A stretch of DNA of 6,397 nucleotides from Pseudomonadota bacterium (GTDB lineage: Bacteria; Pseudomonadota; Gammaproteobacteria; Steroidobacterales; Steroidobacteraceae): the NCBI GenBank assembly GCA_023433465.1, contig JAEZCR010000020.1:1-6397 (forward strand). The letters run 5' to 3'. The notes below the pieces were generated by a model, which did no database searches, had not been told where the DNA came from, and worked only from the letters and a program-made list of their open reading frames with translations. This document shows positions 1-4,716 of the stretch, in pieces (position 1 is the stretch's first letter; each line of letters opens with the position of its first letter). The translations under genes were made by a program, and so were the position numbers.

Positions 1-180
1 GGTGGCCCCCCGGGGGCCCGCCGCCCCCGCGCCGGCTCGAACGTCGAACGGGCGCGCGTGAACGTGCAGCGGCGGCTCAAACACGCGCTGGACCGCATCA
101 CCCGCGAGTGCCCGGCGGCCGGCCGGCACCTCGAATGGGCGGTGCACACCGGCTCCTTCTGCAGCTACCGGCCGGAATGA
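1..180 (+). CDS. C-terminal end of a large ATPase/TPR-type regulatory protein (5' end outside window)
   Basis: Frame 1 is open from the first base to a TGA at 178-180 and gives 59 residues. The last ~45 carry the pattern ERARVNVQRRLKHALDRI followed by GRHL, a spacer and TGSFCSYRPE at the very end. From memory, this ending (an ERARV helix, a second helix, GxHL, then TGxFCSY.P) is the usual C-terminus of large multidomain proteins annotated as ATP-binding, AAA-type or TPR-containing regulators, including adenylate-cyclase-like and LuxR-like ones. Only the tail is visible, so the catalytic or DNA-binding part cannot be named. The first ~12 residues are Gly/Pro/Arg-rich, consistent with the linker that precedes this tail in relatives. 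The gene runs in the same direction as the TTC38-family gene 67 nt downstream. I am fairly sure that it is coding and much less sure of its function. Confidence 0.72.
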   Translation, partial: GGPPGARRPRAGSNVERARVNVQRRLKHALDRITRECPAAGRHLEWAVHTGSFCSYRPE

Positions 181-186
181 GGAATG

Positions 187-203
187 GCGGAACATTGTTC
201 CGC
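187..203. promoter_or_regulatory. Perfect 17-bp palindrome, candidate operator
   Basis: The sequence is GCGGAACA-T-TGTTCCGC, two perfect 8-nt arms around one central base. It lies 6 nt after the stop of the upstream gene and 44 nt before the preferred ATG of the TTC38-family gene. It overlaps the -35-like element TTGTTC (195-200). As RNA it could also fold into a 7-bp stem with a 3-nt loop, but no U-run follows, so a classical terminator is unlikely. An operator for a dimeric repressor is the favoured reading. The cognate regulator cannot be named. Confidence 0.45.
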
Positions 204-223
204 GCCACGTCACGCCTGATAGA
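195..223 (+). promoter_or_regulatory. Weak sigma70-like promoter for the TTC38-family gene
   Basis: TTGTTC at 195-200 is followed after 17 nt by GATAGA at 218-223, a poor -10 match (3 of 6 consensus bases). It would start transcription near 230 and give an ~18-nt leader to the ATG at 248. The -35 overlaps the palindrome at 187-203. This is a weak match in a GC-rich background, so confidence is low. Confidence 0.22.
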
Positions 224-237
224 CAGGGAATGACACT

Positions 238-241
238 GGAG
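238..241 (+). promoter_or_regulatory. Ribosome binding site that decides the TTC38-family start
   Basis: GGAG at 238-241 lies 6 nt before the ATG at 248. The earlier in-frame ATG at 230 has only GGGA immediately adjacent, too close to serve as a Shine-Dalgarno sequence. This supports 248 as the start. Confidence 0.55.
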
Positions 242-247
242 CCTCAC

Positions 248-1597
248 ATGAAACTCGTCGACCGTTATGGAAATAGCGTATCCGCCGGCAACCGCACGGC
301 CCTGGACCTGTACGACCAGGCGGTCGCGCAGCTCGCCAAATACAGCTCGGATCCCATGGCGACCATCGACGAGGCCCTGAACATCGACCCGGGCTTCGTC
401 ATGGGGCATTGCTTCAAGGCCGGCCTGCTCGCCACCACCAGCGAGCAGGGTTGCGAGGCCGGCATCGTCGCGACGCTCGATGCCGCCGACCGGCACATCG
501 GCCATGCCCTCGAGCGCGAGCGCATGCACCTCGGCGCGGCGCGCGCCTGGCTCGACCGCGACTTCGCCGGCGCCGCCAAACTATACGGCGACATCAGCGC
601 CGAGTACCCGCGCGACCTGCTCGCGCTGCAGTACGCGCACCTGCTCGACTTCCTGCTCGGCAATTCGACGATGCTGCGTGACCGCCCGGCGCAGGTGCTG
701 CACGCGTGGAACGACCTCGACGCGCACCGCGGCCAGGTCCTCGGCATGTACGCCTTCGGACTCGAGGAATGCGGCGCGTACGACGACGCGGAAGCGCTCG
801 GCCGCCGCGCGGTCGACCTCAACGCGGCGGACGTGTGGGCAGTCCACTCGGTGGCGCACGTGTACGAGATGCGCGGGCAGACCCGCGCGGGCATCGACTG
901 GATCAAGAACACCTCGTTCGGCTGGAGCGAGCACAACTTCCTCGCGTTCCACAATTTCTGGCACCTCGCGCTCTATCACCTCGACAACTGCGACTACGTC
1001 TCCGCGCTCAAGGTCTACGACACACACGTGCGCCCGACTTCGACGCGCGTCGCGGGCGAGATGGTGGACGCGTCGGCGCTGTTGTGGCGGCTGCGGCTGC
1101 GCGGCGCTGACGTCGGCGATCGCTGGACCGAACTGGCCGCGAGCTGGGAAGCGCTCGGCGACGAGGGCTACTACGCCTTCAATGACGTGCACGCGCTCAT
1201 GGCCTTCCTTGCGACCGGCAACGAGCGCCAGGTCGCGCGCATCGTCGCCGCGCTCGAAGCGGCGGCCCAGCGATCCGACACGAACGGCATGATGAGCCGC
1301 GAAGTGGGCCTGCCGATGACGCGCGCGTTGTGCGCGTTCGAAGGACGCGACTTCGAAGTCGCGATCGACGAGTTGCAGCGCATCCGTGCGCACGCGAATC
1401 GCTTCGGCGGCAGTCACGCGCAACGCGACCTGCTGCACCTCACGGTCACCGAGGCCGCGCTGCGCGCGGGTCGCCGCTCGCTGGCGCGCGCGCTGGTCGA
1501 GGAACGGCTGTCGCGCAGGCCGCGCAACGACTTCAACATGGCGCTGCTGACGCGCGCGCGGGCACTCGCGGCGGACGAGCAGATGCGTGTCGCGTGA
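248..1597 (+). CDS. TTC38-family tetratricopeptide repeat protein
   Basis: This 449-residue protein matches the tetratricopeptide repeat protein 38 family along its whole length. Landmarks shared with eukaryotic TTC38 as I remember it are DPxFVMGH near residues 47-54, a helix with ERMH near 91-94, W-x-VHSVAH-x-YEM at 197-208, HNFWHLALYH at 235-244, YDTH at 257-260, FNDVH at 311-315, VGLP at 353-356 and GGSHAQRD at 387-394. The length is close to the family's usual size. There is no signal peptide or membrane segment, so it is probably cytosolic. The biochemical role of the family is not established to my knowledge. TPR arrays are generally protein-binding, but the clustered conserved histidines hint at something more specific. 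The ATG at 248 has a well-spaced GGAG, whereas an ATG at 230 would add six residues. The gene follows the partial ATPase-type gene in the same direction and converges with the response regulator 10 nt downstream. Family assignment is confident; function is unknown. Confidence 0.9.
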   Translation: MKLVDRYGNSVSAGNRTALDLYDQAVAQLAKYSSDPMATIDEALNIDPGFVMGHCFKAGLLATTSEQGCEAGIVATLDAADRHIGHALERERMHLGAARAWLDRDFAGAAKLYGDISAEYPRDLLALQYAHLLDFLLGNSTMLRDRPAQVLHAWNDLDAHRGQVLGMYAFGLEECGAYDDAEALGRRAVDLNAADVWAVHSVAHVYEMRGQTRAGIDWIKNTSFGWSEHNFLAFHNFWHLALYHLDNCDYVSALKVYDTHVRPTSTRVAGEMVDASALLWRLRLRGADVGDRWTELAASWEALGDEGYYAFNDVHALMAFLATGNERQVARIVAALEAAAQRSDTNGMMSREVGLPMTRALCAFEGRDFEVAIDELQRIRAHANRFGGSHAQRDLLHLTVTEAALRAGRRSLARALVEERLSRRPRNDFNMALLTRARALAADEQMRVA

Positions 1598-1607
1598 ATC
1601 GCGACGC

Positions 1608-2285
1608 TCAGGGATGCGGTGGCGCCGCGATGCTGGCGGCGCCACCGCGCTGATTCGCCGGCGCCGGCCGGCTCGAGAAGGCGATGCCGGCTTCGTGCGC
1701 CATCTCGCTGATCTGCGCGGCGGTACGCACGCCGAGTTTCATCGTGATCGCCGTGCGATGCAGTTTGACGGTGCGCTCGTGAATTCCGAGCGTCGCGGCG
1801 ATCTGCTTGTTCATGCTGCCGCCGAGCACGTAACCCAGCACTTCCTCTTCGCGCGCCGTCAGGCGCGAGAATCTGCGCCGCAGTTCCGCGGCGTATTGAC
1901 GCGACTCGTGCGCGGTCGCGTCGCTCGCGAGCGCCCGGCGGATCGCGTCCATCAGCATCTCGCCCGGGGCCGACTTCTCGAGGAAATCCACGGCGCCGTC
2001 ACGCATGGCGTGCACCGTGCTCGGAATGTCGGGGCGCCCGGTGAGGAACACGATCGGCAGCACGACGCCTGCCTGCGCGAGCTCCGCCTGGAGCTCGAGT
2101 CCACTCATGCCGGGCATGAACAGGTCCGTCACGATGCAGCCCCGGTCGTCGGGAGAGAGGCAGTCGAGCAGTAGTCTGGCCGCGTGAAAAGTGCAGACCG
2201 GGATGCCCGCGACGCGCAACATGCGCGACTGCGCGAGCAGGAACGACGGATCGTCGTCGACCAGGAAAACGGTTGCCGAACTCAT
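1608..2285 (-). CDS. FixJ/NarL-type response regulator (receiver + LuxR-type HTH)
   Basis: This 225-residue two-component regulator has an N-terminal receiver (about 4-120). Its acidic pocket is D10-D12, the phosphoacceptor is D54 in TDLFMPGMSG, the conserved threonine is T82 and the conserved lysine is K104 in FLEKSA. A LuxR-type helix-turn-helix follows at about 142-200, with LTAREEEVL at its start and NKQIAATLGIHERTVKLH as the recognition region. The last ~20 residues are a Pro/Ala/Gly-rich tail beyond the HTH, encoded partly by the hairpin at 1616-1648. The ATG overlaps the kinase stop as ATGA (2282-2285), with GGAGG a few bases upstream inside the kinase gene, so the pair is almost certainly translationally coupled. 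It should bind DNA when phosphorylated by the adjacent kinase; its targets are unknown. One oddity is serine in place of the usual proline after K104. A longer in-frame start upstream of 2285 would lie inside the kinase gene and encode no receiver sequence, so it is rejected. Confidence 0.95.
   Translation of the reverse strand: MSSATVFLVDDDPSFLLAQSRMLRVAGIPVCTFHAARLLLDCLSPDDRGCIVTDLFMPGMSGLELQAELAQAGVVLPIVFLTGRPDIPSTVHAMRDGAVDFLEKSAPGEMLMDAIRRALASDATAHESRQYAAELRRRFSRLTAREEEVLGYVLGGSMNKQIAATLGIHERTVKLHRTAITMKLGVRTAAQISEMAHEAGIAFSSRPAPANQRGGAASIAAPPHP
1616..1648. terminator. 13-bp perfect GC hairpin at the convergent gene junction
   Basis: GCGGTGGCGCCGC (1616-1628) and GCGGCGCCACCGC (1636-1648) are perfect reverse complements around a 7-nt loop. 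The hairpin starts 18 nt past the TTC38-family stop and lies inside the last codons of the opposing response regulator gene. Its symmetry allows it to fold in transcripts from both strands. No T-run follows on either side, so it is not a canonical intrinsic terminator. A bidirectional terminator, or a 3' stabilising structure for both mRNAs, is inferred from its position. Confidence 0.45.
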
Positions 2286-4120
2286 GCCGCCTCCACCGCG
2301 GGGATCGTGAAGCGGAACGTCGCGCCGCCACCCGGATTGTTCTCGGCCCAGAAGCGGCCTCCATGCGCTTCGACAATGGTGCGCGAAACCGCGAGCCCCA
2401 TCCCCATGCCGTGGGACTTCGTCGTGAAGAACGGCTCGAACAGCCGCGGCAGCGTGAGCGGCGAGATGCCCGCGCCTGAATCGATGACCGCGAGCTCGAC
2501 CGCATGTTCGGAGCCCGGACGCGCCGCGACGCGCACGATGCCGGGCGATCTTCCGGCCGCCTCGGCGATCGAATCCATTCCGTTGATGATGAGGTTGATG
2601 AGCACCTGCGAGAGGTGCACACGATCTCCTGACACCGGCGGCAATCCGGACTCGATCGCGCACTCGATCGTCACGCGTTTCGCCACCGCGTCGGGACGCA
2701 CGAGCGTGCTCACGTCTCGCACCAGCCCGTCGACCGCGATGGACTCGAAGTCCAGGTGACGACGCTTGAGCAGGTTCTTCATGCGTGCGATCACCTCCGC
2801 GGCGCGGCGGTCATCGCCATGGATGTCCTTGATGATCGCGCCGAGCTCCTCCAGATCGGGCGCTTCACCGCGCAGCATCATTTCCGCGGCCTCGGAATTT
2901 CGCAGGATGGCGGCGAGTGGCTGACTCAGCTCGTGCGCGAGCGCGGAGGCCAGCTGGCCCAGCATGGAGACGCGTCCCGCGTGAGCGAGATTGCTGCGCA
3001 GCTCGCGGGATTCATCCTGCGCGGTCCTGAGCGTGGTCACGTCGCGCAGCACGCCGCGCAGGAGCAGCGGGCGGCCCGCCGCATCGCGGTCGAGTCGGCC
3101 GCGCGCGGCGACCCAGCGTACGACGTCGCCGGGCAGGCACACGCGATGTTCGATCTCGTAGTCGCGCCCGTTTTCAAGCAGATCGCCGAGCGCGCCGCGA
3201 ACTCTTTCGGCGTCGTCGGGATGTATTCGCTCACCCAGTTGCTTCGCCTCGTGTGTCTTGCCCGGATCGTCGATGCCGAACAGGGAAAGCGTTTTCGCGG
3301 TCGTCCACAGACGGTTTGTCCGGATGTCCCACGACCAGAGGCCGAGACCGCCCGCGCTCGCGGCCAGCTCGAGGCGCCGTTCGCTCTCGGCCAGCTCGCG
3401 CGCCAGGCGCGGCGCGCGGATGATGTCGCGGCTCAGTTCGAAGGCCATCGCGCACAGCGTCAGCACGAACGGCAGCGCGATCATGATCGGGATCCGCAGG
3501 TGCCCCCAGATCATCAATTGCGTGAGACCGATGGAAATCACCACGAACGAAAGCAGGCTGCCGCCGACCACGGTCGCGCGGCGGCGCGAGTCCCGGTCGC
3601 CACGGCGCCAGAGCGCGGCCGTCGCGTCGATCACGAACGCGGTGAACAGCAGGTTGGCGAGCACGGGCAGCCATTGCCAGGACCGGGTGACGGCGTCTCC
3701 CACCACCGAGATCGTCTCGCCCATGAACGGAACCCGGGCGATGCTGTCGACCCGCTCGAAGTTGAAGTTCGGCTCCACCGCGAAGTTCATGAAGAGGATG
3801 AGCGTGCGCAGCGCGATGATGACACCCGCGAGCCACGCGCGCCCGGTGCCGAAATACACCAGTACGAAGACGACCTGGCCGACGATCGTGAAATAGATAG
3901 GGACCTGGCACCAGCGTACCCACCAGGCCCATTCTTCAGCGGAACGGGCATACATGGAGCCCAGCTCCGTGGGAACGATCGCCGCGATCGAGAATGCGAG
4001 GAACGCGAAGCACAGATTTCCCCGCGATCGCCGGTCCATGGTCCAGGCGAACAGATGCACCAGTCCCAGCAGCAGCGCGGCCGCGGCTGCCATCGACCAG
4101 AGAATCGTCACGTAGCTCAT
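2282..4120 (-). CDS. 7TM PAS-domain sensor histidine kinase
   Basis: The protein is a 612-residue membrane histidine kinase. Seven hydrophobic segments are visible at about 4-25, 34-52, 73-91, 95-115, 148-170, 184-204 and 210-229, with an external loop at about 116-147. A coiled linker (RLARELAESERRLELA) leads to a PAS domain at about 250-365 (GLWSWDI, IHPDD, RWVAARGR, GVLRDVT). The HisKA region has SMLGQLASALAHELSQPL with phosphoacceptor H396. The ATPase domain shows the N-box NLIINGMDS (about 509-517), DSGAGI (547-552), FFTTKS (564-569) and the glycine-rich GMGMGL (571-576). All catalytic motifs are intact, and the layout is that of FixL/NtrB-like kinases. The PAS domain shows no haem-binding motif that I can recognise, so the signal is unknown. 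The ATG at 4118-4120 has GAGGG only 2 nt upstream, a short spacing. The next in-frame ATG has no ribosome binding site and would cut into the first membrane segment. The partner is the overlapping FixJ-type regulator. Confidence 0.95.
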   Translation of the reverse strand: MSYVTILWSMAAAAALLLGLVHLFAWTMDRRSRGNLCFAFLAFSIAAIVPTELGSMYARSAEEWAWWVRWCQVPIYFTIVGQVVFVLVYFGTGRAWLAGVIIALRTLILFMNFAVEPNFNFERVDSIARVPFMGETISVVGDAVTRSWQWLPVLANLLFTAFVIDATAALWRRGDRDSRRRATVVGGSLLSFVVISIGLTQLMIWGHLRIPIMIALPFVLTLCAMAFELSRDIIRAPRLARELAESERRLELAASAGGLGLWSWDIRTNRLWTTAKTLSLFGIDDPGKTHEAKQLGERIHPDDAERVRGALGDLLENGRDYEIEHRVCLPGDVVRWVAARGRLDRDAAGRPLLLRGVLRDVTTLRTAQDESRELRSNLAHAGRVSMLGQLASALAHELSQPLAAILRNSEAAEMMLRGEAPDLEELGAIIKDIHGDDRRAAEVIARMKNLLKRRHLDFESIAVDGLVRDVSTLVRPDAVAKRVTIECAIESGLPPVSGDRVHLSQVLINLIINGMDSIAEAAGRSPGIVRVAARPGSEHAVELAVIDSGAGISPLTLPRLFEPFFTTKSHGMGMGLAVSRTIVEAHGGRFWAENNPGGGATFRFTIPAVEAA

Positions 4121-4141
4121 ATCCCTCGCGCGGACTTCACG

Positions 4142-4158
4142 CCGTCCGATTCGGATGG
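4142..4158. promoter_or_regulatory. Imperfect 17-bp inverted repeat upstream of the kinase, candidate operator
   Basis: CCGTCCGA-T-TCGGATGG has 8-nt arms with a single mismatch pair and lies 21 nt before the kinase ATG. A related TCGG-CT-CCGA inverted repeat lies at 4174-4183. LuxR-type response regulators commonly bind imperfect dyads, so this is a candidate autoregulatory site. The short arms and GC-rich context make chance a real possibility. Confidence 0.3.
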
Positions 4159-4222
4159 GCGTGCGCGATTACATCGGCTCCGACGCGGGGCGGTAAATAG
4201 AGCTTGGGGCCTATGGCTTGTT

Positions 4223-4252
4223 GCGCGGGCGCCTATCTTCCGGAGCCCGCGC
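4223..4252 (-). terminator. 8-bp GC stem-loop downstream of the stand-alone receiver, possible attenuator or terminator
   Basis: GCGCGGGC (4223-4230) and GCCCGCGC (4245-4252) are perfect complements around a 14-nt loop. In the minus-strand transcript the structure begins about 33 nt after the receiver stop. No T-run follows (the next bases read AACAAGCC), so a standard intrinsic terminator is not supported. It could lower read-through between the receiver and the kinase, or be a chance GC stem. Confidence 0.25.
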
Positions 4253-4285
4253 CACAAGGAATAACCCTTGAGGGTGCGCTTCCGA

Positions 4286-4651
4286 TCAGGCGATCGCGCG
4301 CCGGATCGCCGCGACGATCTCCGGCGCGGAGTCCGTCTTGCGGAAGAATCCCGCGCAACCGGCGCGCATCGCCTCCGACTTTGCCGACGGATCGTCGAAC
4401 GCCGTGATGTAGATGACCGGCACGCGTGAGCCCTCCGCGACGAGCTTCTGATGCAATTCGATGCCCGTCATCGCCTTGAGCCGGATGTCGACCAGCAGGC
4501 AATCGAAGTGCGAGAGCAATGGGTCCGCAAGGAAATCCTCCGCGGAGGCGAACGCGATCGGATGGAAGCCGGCCTGTTGCAGCAGCCTGCCGAGCGAACG
4601 CCGAACGCTTTCGTCGTCGTCGACGAGCGCGATGTACTTGTGGCGCGCCAC
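4286..4651 (-). CDS. Stand-alone receiver (single-domain response regulator)
   Basis: The protein is 121 residues long and consists of one receiver domain. The acidic residues are D11-D13, the phosphoacceptor is D55 in LLVDIRLKAMTG, the conserved threonine is T83 in YITAFDD and the lysine is K105 in FFRKTDSAP. It resembles FixJ-type receivers but stops right after the last helix (EIVAAIRRAIA). The downstream sequence encodes no HTH remnant, so it looks naturally single-domain rather than truncated. Such proteins usually act by protein contacts, as phosphorelay intermediates or as phosphate sinks. The start is GTG at 4649-4651, with AGGGG 6 nt upstream. It lies 65 nt downstream of the MscS gene and 165 nt upstream of the kinase, all on the same strand. 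The adjacent kinase is the obvious phosphodonor, though this is inferred from position. As in the FixJ-type regulator, the residue after the lysine is not proline (here threonine). Confidence 0.93.
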   Translation of the reverse strand: MARHKYIALVDDDESVRRSLGRLLQQAGFHPIAFASAEDFLADPLLSHFDCLLVDIRLKAMTGIELHQKLVAEGSRVPVIYITAFDDPSAKSEAMRAGCAGFFRKTDSAPEIVAAIRRAIA

Positions 4652-4660
4652 GCCCGACCC

Positions 4661-4699
4661 CTACTCCACCCGCCGCGATTGGAGAATGTTCTTCGGCAT
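4661..4699 (-). other. 12-codon mini-ORF before the receiver gene, possible leader peptide
   Basis: An ATG at 4697-4699 opens a frame encoding MPKNILQSRRVE and ends in TAG at 4661-4663. That stop overlaps the AGGGG that serves the receiver's GTG start. A GGAG lies about 10 nt before the ATG, which is somewhat far. The placement would suit translational coupling to the receiver, but an ORF this short arises easily by chance. Confidence 0.2.
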
Positions 4700-4716
4700 C
4701 TGCTGTCGGCTCCGGA

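Larger units (their letters stand above)
4121..4285. other. 165-nt intergenic region between the receiver and kinase genes
   Basis: I find no convincing ORF here. The region holds the inverted repeat at 4142-4158, the smaller dyad at 4174-4183, a perfect 8-bp GC stem at 4223-4252 and a short ACCCT-TG-AGGGT dyad (4264-4275) just past the receiver stop. It is the largest gap on the minus strand, so the kinase-regulator pair may have its own promoter here. I could not pick a convincing -35/-10 pair. Confidence 0.5.

Noticed and set aside
187..203. LexA (SOS) box of the GAAC-N4-GTTC type
   Set aside because: The palindrome has GAAC and GTTC separated by 3 nt, not 4, and this LexA motif belongs mainly to Gram-positive bacteria. 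The proteobacterial CTGT-N8-ACAG form is absent.
581..1645. 354-codon open frame on the minus strand opposite the TTC38-family gene
   Set aside because: Arg/Val/Glu-rich low-complexity translation with no domain. The plus strand encodes a full-length family match, so this is a shadow frame.
1657..1668. 12-bp palindrome GCCGGCGCCGGC as a regulatory site
   Set aside because: It lies in the Pro/Ala-rich tail codons of the regulator and is readily explained by GC-rich codon use.
2286..2663. N-terminal extension of the FixJ-type regulator to 351 residues
   Set aside because: The extra 126 residues are out-of-frame kinase sequence rich in Arg/His/Ala. The receiver begins exactly at the ATG overlapping the kinase stop.
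2282..4120. FixL-type oxygen sensor
   Set aside because: The domain order and FixJ-type partner suggest it, but the PAS domain shows no haem-ligand motif I can recognise and the seven-helix membrane part differs from classical FixL.
2756..4264. 502-codon open frame on the plus strand opposite the histidine kinase
   Set aside because: It is Gln/Arg/His-rich with no recognisable motif and lies fully opposite a kinase with all catalytic motifs intact. Long antisense frames are expected in GC-rich coding DNA.
4264..4275. ACCCT-TG-AGGGT dyad as the terminator of the receiver gene
   Set aside because: The loop is too tight (2 nt, or 4 nt with only a 4-bp stem) and there is no T-run after it, only TATT.
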